Assembly: GCA_023853785.1 (NCBI GenBank)
Contig: JAJIRX010000181.1
Location: 1-64,000 of the forward strand
DNA length: 64,000 bases
Direction: 5' to 3'
Source of the DNA: Psilocybe azurescens
Lineage: Eukaryota > Basidiomycota > Agaricomycetes > Agaricales > Agrocybaceae
Made by a program: the position numbers and the translations under genes
Part shown: in pieces, positions 21,612 to 33,466 of the stretch
Layout: every line of letters begins with the position of its first letter
How positions within the stretch are numbered: position 1 is the stretch's first letter
The notes under the pieces: generated by a model
What the model saw: only the letters and a program-made list of their open reading frames with translations
Told to the model about the DNA's origin: nothing
The model's database searches: none

Positions 21612-23932
21612 ATTCCAAAAGCAATTAAACCAATAAGCACAATGAGTCCAATAAACCCTCCTATAAGTTTTAGTTTGTTATTTGCAATAAAATTACCAAG
21701 CCCTTGAGGATCAGGATCAACAAAAGCAAGCTTTCTATTGGGCAATTCAGATTTGCTGGATGGGTTATTAGGATCATAGCAATACTGTTTGAAACATGTA
21801 GCACAAAGGATGATCGTGAAATAGAAGGCAGAGCTTTTGATCTGGCACGATCAAAGGCTGCACATTGTAAGCATTTCCCCCAATTTGGATCAGGTGCATT
21901 AGAATTTGGAGTAAATCCTGATGCAAGATTTAGGAAAACCTGATTAAAAACAGACGTGTATGGTGCTGAGTGTATGTTAGTTGAAATGTTGCTGTACTGT
22001 ACAATAAATTTTAATATATAATATAACTCAAAAGATCTAAAGACTTACTTGGTAACTGGATCATCTCCTGTTAGTGGTGGTGCATTTGGAAGATAAATGA
22101 TCAATGGATAGTCATCTGAACTGGATGGATCACAACCAAAGAATGTTGGCCGAGCATTGACACCTGTAGCAATAAAGTCATCAGGTGTTGATGGAATAGG
22201 AGGCATCTTCTTGTGTGATTTCTGTAGAAAATTAATCTGCCTCTGATTACTGAAGATTAGGCTGGTCCCGCTACAAATCATGGCTAAGCTTAAAGCCGTC
22301 GGATAGAAAAACAAATATATACTTTGGCCAGTTATTCACTGGATCATCGGCACTACCTTCGAGCGCCACAATGACATCTAAGTCTCTTGAATTGACCAAC
22401 AAAGGCCCATATGGAGTGTTTTCTTGATTAGAAGAACCGTCGATGAGATTAAGCCACGTAGCATCGGTGTCTTGAAAGCTCCCTGCAGATTGCCCTTGGA
22501 AAGGGTTCGGCCAATTCGCGACATCGTTTGCCCGGGTGCGAACTTCTCTGAGTTGGCGCGATAGAAGATATAGGAGGCCGGTGCTATCACTGCTCGAGAA
22601 TTGTGATAAAGTGCTGGTCCCAAAATCGAAGATTTGCTAGATGAAAGATCATCAGTCTCATCGGTCATGATATGCGTGGTTCTTACGTTGAATAGACTGG
22701 CACTAGAGCCCATAATGAAACCCGCTTGGTCAAAACCTACGACGCATGCCGACCCGTTCAATGATCTACCGCTGTTAAGATGTGTCCCTGCAAAGGAGAG
22801 ATTCATTCCGCTCGATAAAAGGGATCATAGGAAGCAAGTTCCATTGGCGTGATCTAGTGAACAGGTCAATAGAAAGGTTTGATTTGTCAGCCCGCAGTAC
22901 GTACCTCATATACCACCGAGTCAAGGCCAAGAATCGCGGTCGAGTTTGAATTAGAGGGCCGAGAGTCGGCAACGACGATAGGAAAGGGCGTCAAATGATT
23001 CTGATATGCTGGTATGAGCGGTATTTCTGACCATAGCTGTCCTGCGCCATGGCCAGTGTCATTGGTAAAGAAATTCGAGCGAGAGGTTTGGTTGAGGAAA
23101 TGATACGATATCATGCGCGACCACACGTCCGTGAGGCTGGTGTCGCTGAATGGGCAAATTCTAGTCAGTCGGGACACTGTAATGTCAGAATCTGTACTAC
23201 GCACACTCCCTGATTCGCCTTCGATATAACGCTCCATAAAATGCTTCCAAAGAAATCCTGATTTTTGTCGGAGAATAGGTTGTCGCCGTCGGGTGCGACA
23301 AAAGGTATGTCCAACAGCCAGCCATCGAGATCTTTTCCATTTCCAAAAACAAGGTCGTCCAGGGTAGGGAAATTGTTGAATAGAAGAGAGCCCGTTACCC
23401 AGGAACCACCTATACTCGGAACTGGTCAGTTAAGTACCGTGATAGAGGAAACGAACGACCGTACCAGATAAACCAGCGATATACGATGCGACCTGCAACA
23501 GACCTCCAGTCCCCGCCTCCTTAGACGATGTGTTCCGCGCATCTAGAACCAACAGAGAGCTTGCGCCATACTGCGCCGCCCTGAGGCCGCCTCCTGGAAT
23601 CGTCAGTCCTACACGTGGAAAGGGCGTTGTGAAGTTTGAAAGGTTGTAGCCAAGAGCAGACCCGTCTCCCAACCAATCCTGCCAAGCTTGAAGAATGGTC
23701 GTGTTCTCTCGTGTTGATACATAAGCTTTCTCTTCTGGGTGAAGAGTCTGGTTCTGAGGTGAGAAGGAGCGGATCAAGGAGGTTGTCGACAAATCTGGGC
23801 ACTGGACGTTGGTGGTTAGGGCATAAGCGGTGACCGAGTCGGACACCGCGCGTGCTATTGCTATTGGTCGGTAATTCTTTTGGCCACCGATAGACCAAGT
23901 ACTAGAAACTGGAACCAGACGCAGGCTTTCAT
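21612..23932 (-). CDS. PLB: Phospholipase B / lysophospholipase, with frame breaks
   Basis: Secreted or surface enzyme that cleaves acyl chains from phospholipids and lysophospholipids. The start is set at 23932 because MKACVWFQFLVLGLSVA is a good signal peptide. The cytosolic-PLA2-type domain has PGGGLRA, the nucleophile motif GLSG|GS (split by the intron 23410-23464), PFPIVVADSR and VGFDQAGFIMG; further introns are at 23146-23204, about 22863-22905 and 21997-22048. The 3' part encodes the KCLQCAA region, a cysteine cluster and a hydrophobic C-terminal segment (GGFIGLIVLIGLIAFG), which suggests a membrane anchor. One base is missing, relative to the family frame, in runs near 23878, 22817, 22608, 21944 and 21805. 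Either the gene is dead or these are assembly errors; the intact introns and motifs favour errors. A further small 3' exon (about 21420-21520) is possible. Confidence 0.85.
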
Positions 23933-24153
23933 GAGAGTCAAAGTGATAAGAACAGATTCCAAACAATGCACATTTATAATACCATCGGGGTTTGCATTGA
24001 CCAGTGCCGTTAGCAACATGCTGTATCTGCATCATTTCCATTTTTATCACTTTACAAAAAGATTAATACATTCGTCGTCGTGCCATGATTCTCAGGCATA
24101 TTGATATAGAGGGAATAAGCAGGTTACACTAAAGACACATATTTCCTGTTGCA

Positions 24154-25621
24154 CTAATCGTCGAACCCACTTTCAAACAGGTAATTGGCTGCAAGCTCCT
24201 CATTTTTGTCGCAGGCAAAGTACGCTTCTAGCACAGCTTGTCGAGGGAACCCAAGGCCTTCCAACTGTTGTGAAATGTGAGCCATCAAAATCAGATTACA
24301 CAGCAGAGGTACACTGACTCGTCGAATGGCAGCCCTTTCCTCTTCTGTCACACTGACAACATGAGCGCCAGGGGTACTTGGCCGCCCTCTTCCTCCCCGT
24401 CGTCCAATTCAATACCCAAAAGCTGGAAGAGAGCTTCAGGGTTTTGAGCTATCATCTGGGCGATTGCGGGGTTTTGAGTGGCAAGTTGCTGTATCAGTGG
24501 CTGAATTAAGGCCGGATTTTGAGCCATCTGTTGTCGGAGCAATTGGATTTGGGGATTATCACGTAGAGCTTCGAGATTCAGCTGTCCGCCAGGACCAGCA
24601 CCGGTGAGATTACCAGCAGCAGGGGCACCCCTCCTCCTCCCTGTTGTTGTTGTTGCGCCAACTAACGTGTCGACAACTGAGTACAATTATATATACAGAT
24701 GATCTTTTCAACTGCTTACCTGGAAAAGGTTCTGGGGTTGACCTTGCGGTTGACTTGTAGGTGGCGCAGCTGCAGCAGGAGCTGGGACAGCCGATTGAGC
24801 TGCTTGACCCGCCTGACCTTGTGCGCCTGCAGCCTGACGACTCTCCGCTTCAAGATGGGCTGGGATTCCCTAAACATAAAATTAAAAGTTTGTATAAAAG
24901 ATAGAACGCGTCCCTCTTACAGTCATGAGATATTCTACAGCTCGGTCGGCGTTGTTAAAACTAGCGCGCATTGCTCGGAGTACTTGATCCCTGGGGAATC
25001 CCATTTCCACCATATTGTTAACCGCCGCTTGGAGTCCATCTCCAGAGAGAAAAGTACTAGGGTCACCGAAAGTTGGCGCAGTCTCGGAAGGCGTTGAAGT
25101 TGGAGCGGCCATAGTAACCTCGGGAGCAGGCGCTGCAGCTAATGTAGTCGGCGGAGCTATCGAAGGTTGAGAAGGAGCCGCAGCGACTGGAGGCTCAGCT
25201 GGAGCAGCAGATGTCGAGGAGGTAGCTGCTGGTGTGGGTTTAGGCTGTGATACAGAGTAGATCAGATGACGCGATGGAGGTTAAGAACTCGCGCCCTGAC
25301 ATACTTTGGAAACCATCAACACGAGAAAGTCCTTCTCCTTGATTCCACATGATTCAATGGTTTTATCGTCGACGAGTACTTTGCCTGGTAATAAGTGAGC
25401 AAAGAGAACATGATTTTGAGGGAAGGCGATTGACCCGAGTAAATTATTTTCTGGGAGGCAGCTGGATGACCTTGGGACTCTTGAATTTTGGCCTTGAGGG
25501 TGGCGATGGTGTCCTCGCCCTCGACATCAACCTATTAAGAGAGTGAGAAGAGGGTAGATATAGGGAAGTGAGAACGAACCTGGAAGACCTTCTGCTGAGT
25601 AGTCTTTACAGTGATCTTCAT
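24154..25621 (-). CDS. rad23: UV-damage repair and proteasome shuttle factor Rad23
   Basis: Brings ubiquitylated proteins to the proteasome and stabilises the Rad4/XPC lesion-recognition complex. Domain order is complete: ubiquitin-like domain ([14 protein letters not shown] onward, with introns after FQ, SG and SK), an Ala/Pro/Thr linker, UBA1 ([20 protein letters not shown]), an XPC-binding STI1-type domain ([20 protein letters not shown]), and UBA2 ([20 protein letters not shown]) ending ESGFDD. The start at 25621 gives the canonical UBL first residues. One-base gaps in a C/G run at 24628-24631 and 24371-24374 break the frame. Because the flanking protein reads normally, they look like homopolymer errors. 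The promoter side carries a 109 bp duplication. Confidence 0.93.
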
Positions 25622-25838
25622 TGTGGTGATAGGAGAGTCGATGAAAGAGTAGATTACGAGGCCTCACCATTACAAAATACATGATTACAAAATACCGATT
25701 ACAAAATATATCGGGACTGCTAAGTCTAATTGTGGTGATAGGAGAGTCAATTAAGTACAAGACCTTCGCCATTACAAAATACATGATTACAAAATATAAC
25801 TCCTAGCCGATTACGAAATACCCCGGGGCCGCTAAGTT
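25620..25838 (-). repeat. Tandem 109 bp duplication at the RAD23 start and promoter
   Basis: Two diverged copies (25620-25727 and 25729-25838) both begin ATTGTGGTGATAGGAGAGTC and end (A/C)(T/C)GCTAAGT. Together they hold six ATTACAAAATA-type motifs (one with a G). The first copy overlaps the RAD23 start codon, so the repeat lies in its 5' leader and the promoter shared with the LRR gene. Confidence 0.85.
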
Positions 25839-25930
25839 AACACTCTTGACCCATCACCCCAACGGTACTGTATCATGATTCCTGTCATATATCCAACCTT
25901 CCTCACTATATCTGTATCGTATAGCATCCC

Positions 25931-28069
25931 ATGCAAAAACAATCTGGGGACAAATATCTTCGACATGTCGCTGCCTTCATACGTGCCAATGAAAGGGGTC
26001 TTGCAGAATCAGGTCTCGTTCGCAGGAAACCTCCCCCTCCAGAACAGTCCTACCTTGCCCCTTTGGGTCTCAATTGGCTTTCCCCGACTCTCACACAAAG
26101 GCCTATGGTTTTCTCCATAGACACTCACCATCTATTCTATATTCTTGTCAAATTACAGGCCATGGGGTTCGAAATCGGCACCCTTGATGTCCATATCGAG
26201 TCGCCTTCTCGGCCAATGAGCTATGCCAACATATACCCAGAGCAGAAAGACGCCGACACACTCTCATTGGCTTCATTGCGCTCCTCATTCTCAGCCGTAT
26301 CTAAACTCTCCTTAGGTGGTGGCTGGTGGACTGCTCCTGAACCTCCTAACACCGACACCGAATTGAAATATATTTATAGCAGTTTCACTAAACTTCCCTC
26401 CTTGGCTATTTGTGCTCCGGGGAACAAAGTAATCACTGAACTTTTGAACGATTCCCCCAACAATAATGCCATCCCTCTGGATGTTTTCAAGAACCTCCAA
26501 CGCTTGGAATGTGAAAATATAGACCCCCGTACCCTGCTTGGATGGGATCGTCTCGCGGAGTCCTTGAGAAGCCTCAAAATCAAGAAAAGTGGGCTGGAAG
26601 ATATATCCCAAGTTCTCATTGGTGCCGTTCTTGACGACCAAGCTAGGAGACAAGGGAGAACTCGACAACGACAGCCCAACACAGATTTAAGCTCGACACA
26701 TCATCATTCTACATCGCCCACCCGGATATCGGACAACGAGCAAGAGGGAGGAGACGATGGCTTGCAAGCCAACAAAGGAAAACATTCTTCCTCGATGTTG
26801 GTCGAAGAACTTTCCCCCTCTGAAATGGACATTTCTCAAACACCTGTACTTACCCGACAACTCGCTAACTTCCTTTCCCACTGCAGTACTTCGCTATCTG
26901 ACATCCTTGACATATTTAGACCTCTCTTCAAATTTGCTTGTCTCCATTCCTTCTGGCTTTGCGGAATTATACAATCTTCGCAGTCTAAACCTATCTGACA
27001 ATCTAATCGACTCTGTCCTTGGCATCTATCTCAATCTCGGGCAAATTCTTTCGCTTAATCTGTCTCACAACCGTCTCGACTCACTGTGTGGACTCGAACG
27101 CCTTTTGGCTCTTGAACGGGTCGACCTGCGACACAATTTGCTTGAAGAAAGCTCAGAGATTGGCAGACTGGTTCCTCTTCCTAATTTAACGGAAATATGG
27201 GTCGAAGGAAATCCATTAGTCGACATTGAGGAAGGATACCGAGTGACCTGTTTTAATTATTTCTCGCAGGAAGGCAAAGAGATCACTCTGGATGGCACAC
27301 AACCCAGCCTGTACGAGAAACGAAGCCTCAGTTTACCCAATCCCACACCGTCAACACCACTAAATTCGACTTCATCTGCGCCCATCATAGCGATCGAACA
27401 CTCTCGTGGGATAATATACGCACCTTCACAAGCGAATGATGGTCCTTCATCATCTTCATCCTCAACTCCGCCACCGAAACAACGTTCACCTCTTTCACCT
27501 CTAGTTAATCCATCAGCCCCCAGCGGAACTGGTCATCGACGTAAAAGTTGAAACGCATTGTTGAACTCGACGGTAGCGAGCACAGTTCTCAGCTGCAATC
27601 CTATCCGCATTCACGACTAGGTTCGATGGACATCATCAGGGAACAAGGGCTCATCACCGACACACATTCAGGCCAAAATGCCCATACCGCAATGAAAGCC
27701 GACCCTACTCCGCCGTCTCCTGTCTCACATCAACCTCCATCCGAACCGACTCTGCCTTCTCAACGCCCTCGTCACAGCCGCCACCAAAGCGAATATTTCC
27801 CCTCTTCGGACACCTCACAAAGTGAGCAGGAACAAGCGAGTTTGCACGCGTTCCGATATAAACCTGTGCGTCAGGGGTCAGCAACGCTAGCATCGAGGTC
27901 TGAACGACGGCGGGCACGTATGAGTGCCTCTTTGTTTGAACCTTCACCTGCGGATGTGAAATTGGCGAACAACGAGGGCATCGATTCTTACCGTCAGAAA
28001 ATTGAATCACTGAAGCAAGATATGGGAGACAGCTGGTTGAAGGTATACAATCAAAGCGAAGCGCTATAG
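25931..28069 (+). CDS. Leucine-rich-repeat protein, conserved in fungi, function unknown
   Basis: Start at 25931 (MQKQSGDKYLRHVAAFIRANERGLA). Residues 1-250 form a conserved N-terminal region with SLRSLKIKKSGLEDIS. At least five leucine-rich repeats follow (about 26840-27220: LKHLYLPDNSLTSFP, LTYLDLSSNLLVSIP, LRSLNLSDNLIDS, LSLNLSHNRLDS, LERVDLRHNLLEE) with an LRR-cap-like end (GNPLVDIEEGYRVTCFNYF). The tail is long, disordered and rich in Ser/Pro. No intron is evident. The frame changes at the C run 26814-26818 and at AAAA 27543-27546, after which RIVELDG and the C-terminus continue; both look like homopolymer errors. LRR proteins bind other proteins; the partner is unknown. Confidence 0.75.
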
Positions 28070-28283
28070 ACTGAGGGGTATATAGCCGCGTTGTGAATGT
28101 CATTGTGAATGTCATTGGATTTATTGATAGGTAACACGTGACATTGTTGTAGTACATATGTGGTTGTGGTTTGATTTGAACAGTCGTCTGGTTCCATTTT
28201 CCTTTGGCTCTATTTTCGTGAATTCCCAAGTCCTCGTAGTGGGCAACGTCTTTCCTTACCTCCACTCAAAATATAATTCGAAT

Positions 28284-29118
<835 letters not shown>

Positions 29119-29746
29119 TTCTTACACATCCGTTACACTGCCCATCGTTTCGTGCATATGCTGGAATCGCCATGACCTCGTTGGCAACGTATCAGAAATT
29201 CGTTCTATACCAACTTTAATTTCTCCCAATACCCCTATTTACCCTTGTCATCCTGTTTCGTTCTACTCATGACCATGGCCATGCACGACCCTCCGCAATT
29301 CATAGCACACCACACAGTATACTCTGTCACGCAACACACGTTTTCATTTGTCGTTCTTCCGAGCTACCCAAAGTTCATCTTATTTTCTTCTGGACGGATT
29401 TTGTCAAGTGCTTGTATTATTCCTTTTCTTCCATAATAAAGTAGTGAATGTGGAATTCACAGTTGAGCCATGAAAAAGTTATGTAAGCCCCAACTTCCTC
29501 CATCTCGTGAACCCGGCGCGTTATGTAGGACGACTACTACCACCCTAGGTCAAACAATGAGTCTGTTCTTTGTCTGTTCCTCTTTCCCTGTCCCCGCCAC
29601 AAAATCTGAGCTGCTTATTCCGCCAACTGCATCGTTATGTAAGCCCAGGCAGACAGATGTCGTGATTATTCGCATTATATCACAGCAACTTGCACGTTCG
29701 ACAGGCAATAATATCTGCCTTCCCTTGTTTCTTTAATACATCAATC
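29119..29746. other. Intergenic region, ARF6 to cysteine synthase
   Basis: Holds the ARF6 3' region and the cysteine synthase promoter. The hexamer-rich segment GTTATGTAAGCCC occurs twice (29477 and 29635 areas). No conserved gene was seen. Confidence 0.5.
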
Positions 29747-31102
29747 ATGTTTTCAGCCCTGCGGACAGTATCACGGAGCAGGGGCTTTGCCTCGCATTCG
29801 GCTGTCCAAGGCTTCAATGGAGCAGTTGGCAACACACCCCTTGTGAGTGGTGCGACCTCGAACTTCATCTTATCCGCGTATTAACAAGCTGCACTAGATA
29901 TATTTAAAAGGCATTTCAGAAAAGACTGGTTCCAAAATATACGGGAAGGCAGAATTCCAGAACCCAGGAGGGAGTGTAAAGGATAGAGCTGCTCTCGGCC
30001 TCGTTCGTAATGCAGAAGCCAAAGGACTGTTCGTGAACTTCTCGGTTGGGAACGACTAAATGCGCTGACTGCCGTCATCAATTAGTATTAAGCCTGGAGG
30101 AACCGTCGTCGAAGGCACCGCAGGCAACACAGGAATAGGTCTCGCACACGTTTGCAGAGCGAAGGGCTATAAATGCGTCATTTACATGCCAAGCACTCAG
30201 GTATTGCTCGATCCTCGAATCTTTATCTACATCTTTGAATCTCAAATCTGGTTTTCAGAGTCAAGAGAAGATTGACCTACTTCGCATGCTCGGAGCGGAT
30301 GTCCGTCCTGTACCCGCAGTAGCTTTCGAGAATCCCCAAAACTACAACCACCAAGCACGCGAGTACGCAGAGAGCCTTGAGAATGCTATCTGGACAAACC
30401 AGTTCGATAACGTTGGAAACGCAGACGCCCACTACACATCCACCGGGCCTGAAATTTGGGAGCAGACTCAAGGACAAATCGACGGTTTCATTTGTTCTAC
30501 AGGGACTGGCGGCACCCTGGCTGGCATTGGTAAATACTTGAAAGAGAAGAGTGGGGGCAAAACTCAAATTTGGTTGGCTGATCCTCCTGGTAGTGTCTTA
30601 ACCAGCTATGTGGAAAGTGAAGGAAAACTGGTTGAAAGATCGGGTAGCTCGATTACCGAAGGTATGCTCCAAAATTTATTTGTTCTTAGTGCAACTCGCA
30701 CCCAATACCATGACTAGGGATCGGCCAGGGCCGCATCACAGATAACCTTGAGACTTTCGTGAAGGAGTTGTCTGGCGCTTTCACTGTCCCAGACAATAAG
30801 TCCATCAGTATGCTCTACGAGCTCCTAGATACTGAAGGCCTCTATCTCGGAGCTAGTTCTGCCTTAAATGTGGTCGCCGCGGTTGAACTTGCAGAGCGAT
30901 TGGGTCGAGGTATTCCACACTTCCTTGCTCGATGATACTCTTTTACTTATATATCGGCATCGTAGGCTCAACAGTTGTCACCATTCTATGTGATGGGGCA
31001 TACCGTTATCAAAGTCGACTATTCTCAAGGAAATGGCTCGTCAGCAAAGGACTAGAAGAGGCTATCCCTGAACATCTCAAGAAATATATTGTGCTGGAGT
31101 GA
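29747..31102 (+). CDS. Cysteine synthase (O-acetylserine sulfhydrylase), probably mitochondrial
   Basis: PLP enzyme that makes cysteine from O-acetylserine and sulfide. Six exons (29747-29842, 29898-30028, 30086-30200, 30259-30661, 30718-30909, 30966-31102) give 357 residues in frame. Seen: an arginine-rich N-terminus ([21 protein letters not shown]) that looks like a mitochondrial presequence, VGNTPL, the PLP lysine in [39 protein letters not shown], and the C-terminal [11 protein letters not shown] block. It matches the fungal CysB type. Cystathionine beta-synthase is less likely because the CBS domains are absent. Confidence 0.92.
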
Positions 31103-31131
31103 TACTTCTTGAACGGGTGGAATGAATCACA

Positions 31132-33267
31132 TTATAGAACACTACTCGGTACCTGCTTTGTTGCAGGATCAACAATTTTCTTCAGTGGCGAGACAAAAAG
31201 TGGGCATTGACTTCCTTCTTTAAATTTTCCGACTACATATGGTCGTGTCAAAACCCTGGACAATTCTCCATTAGAATACTCTTGTGAGACGGAAACAGTA
31301 GGAATTAGCATACACATTGGCTTTCATTATCTTATCAGCCGTTGTTTCGAAGTTGAAATTTGTGAGCAATATATATAGAAAGGTCTTGATTTCAATCATT
31401 GAAAACCTCAGTCCAATACAAGACTGGATAATATGATAAGCACATGGTAATGAAGAGCAGAATTGGAGAACACACCCGAGGTCCGGCTGAGAAAGTAAGG
31501 GTATTCGAGAACAGCCCAGGAAGGTCACTAGCAGTGTCTGGAAGATGATCCCATCGATCAGGTCTGCAGAAAATGAACAGGCTTAATTATTGAGCTATAA
31601 GCGAAATAACATCCACTCACACAAACTCCCAGGCATCTTCTCCCCAAAAACCTTTGTCAAGGTTGAAACCCTCTACAGCAACATGGACAAAGCTGCCCTT
31701 GGGCACGGTGATGGTAGACTTGGTCAAAACATCTCCATTCCTGCCCCGAACAGGGGATGACACGGGCACCTCATCATCTTGTGTCGCAACTCGTATTGAC
31801 GAATGAACAGGCGGGATCAAACGGATCGATTCACGGATGACATTGTCAAGGTAGGGAAGGTTAGCTATGATCGCATACAGTGAATGGATTTCGTCTTCGG
31901 TCAAGTCTGCGAGAGTTTCTGATGATGCTGGAGCCACTGCTTGCAATTCGGCACGGAGTCGTCCCTGAACTGTAGGGTTCTGGGCAAGCAGCAGTAACGT
32001 CCAGGTGAGACTCAGAGAAGATGTATCCGAACCCGCAAACATAAAGGTATTGATGTTGTGCAGTATATCTGTATCAGAGATACGTTGATCAGGAGGCAAG
32101 TCAGTGGCCATATTCGCCTTGACTAGAAATAGAACGTATATTGGAAATAAAGCTGAGGCGATAATGTAGATGAACTCACGTAAAAGACTCAATAAATCTC
32201 GACCAGCGTAAGGAACGCCTTCCTGCAGTCCTTGAGAAATTTTTTCTCTTCTTTTCTTGAATAAGTTGCCCAGCAACACGGTGAATAGTATCTTGACTCT
32301 TCTGAACTACCCGGGCGGTTGAATCTGACTAACCAGAAGAATGAGATAATGCTACAGAGATATAAATAGAATCATACGAAAAGGGAGCTTAAGAACGGGG
32401 CATAGATCTTGAATATTGTACGCAGAGGGTGGCTCTGTGACACAGCGACTTCAAACATTTCCTTGTAGGCGGAGAAAAGCTCGTTCGACTCATTCTCAAT
32501 AGCATTGAAATTATAGTCAAAACCTGCAAACAAAATAATGAATATGTCAACATTGAAAACATTATAATTCTACCAACCTGCATGACCAATGACATCAAAC
32601 GTTGCTCTACTGATCCAGTGGCAAACATCCACAGCGAGACGCTCCGGCGCGCTGTCCGCCATCTGCATCCATTTGTCCTTGAGCTCCCTGCCTTTGTTAA
32701 ACACGACAGGAACCAACGCGCGCATATTCTGAACAGAGAACGCCGGTGTAGCTACCCGTCGCTGACGCTTATGGACATGCCCTTCTGCAGCTAGCATCCC
32801 GCATCCGATGAGACTGGTGATCAGCCGACGTGACTGCCAGGGTTTCTCATAAATAGCCGTGTTTTTCAGGACGTGTGCCACCGAGGCAGGATCGAGCGTA
32901 AGCAATCGTAGTTCCCACTAAGAAATCACCATTTAGTCGCACGTCAGATTTAATAAACGACAGTTACTCACGGGACCAAGGCCCTGTATCCGTACTGACC
33001 GCCCGTATTTGTTGACATAAAATTCATGCACTCGAGGTGATATAGAAGGGCTATAAGAAGTGAAATGAGACGCAGCTTCCTTCGCAGAAAAAGGACATAT
33101 ATTTACTCCAGAACTAGATGTAACTGATTCTTGAACCAACCGCGAGATGGAGGTCCTGCCAGGAGCCGTAAAGGATTAAACCTGGGAGAAACGACAACTG
33201 CATAGAATGCATAGGCGACTAGAAGACCAAGAACAGCAGATAGTACCTTCGGATATAGGTGGTGCAT
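31132..33267 (-). CDS. Cytochrome P450 monooxygenase, membrane-anchored
   Basis: Haem-thiolate enzyme of unknown substrate. The start at 33267 gives a membrane anchor (VLSAVLGLLVAYAFYAVVV), followed by a proline/glycine hinge (LLAGPPSRGWF). Then: helix C WQSRR.., helix I FAGSDTSSLSLTW (about 32035), ExxR in ESIRL, VPDRW, and the haem loop FSAGPRSCIG. The intron sits between Arg and Ser of the loop (near 31475), so the motif is intact only after splicing. At least seven introns of 50-60 bp. An A run near 32235 seems one base too long for the frame. It stands alone among housekeeping genes, so no pathway can be assigned. Confidence 0.9.
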
Positions 33268-33466
33268 TATGGAGAGGGGGAAAGATATGTGTTCTCCATT
33301 GTTTAACCTATTGTCTTTAAGTAGTTCACTGACATTGTTCAAGCATCAAAGGTCTAGTCACGGTCTCGGGCAAAGGACCTTCAAGTCACGTGAAGGTATT
33401 ACAGGATATAAACCAACTTCAAAATCTACTACTTACACTAGAATACAATTCGTATATATATAAAAA

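Noticed and set aside
21612..23932. Phospholipase B as a true pseudogene
   Set aside because: The same kind of one-base run shortfall hits RPS2 and other essential genes nearby, so an assembly artefact is the simpler explanation; not excluded.
26312..26682. Minus-strand ORFs opposite the LRR gene
   Set aside because: Shadow frames of a conserved coding region, with no recognisable product.
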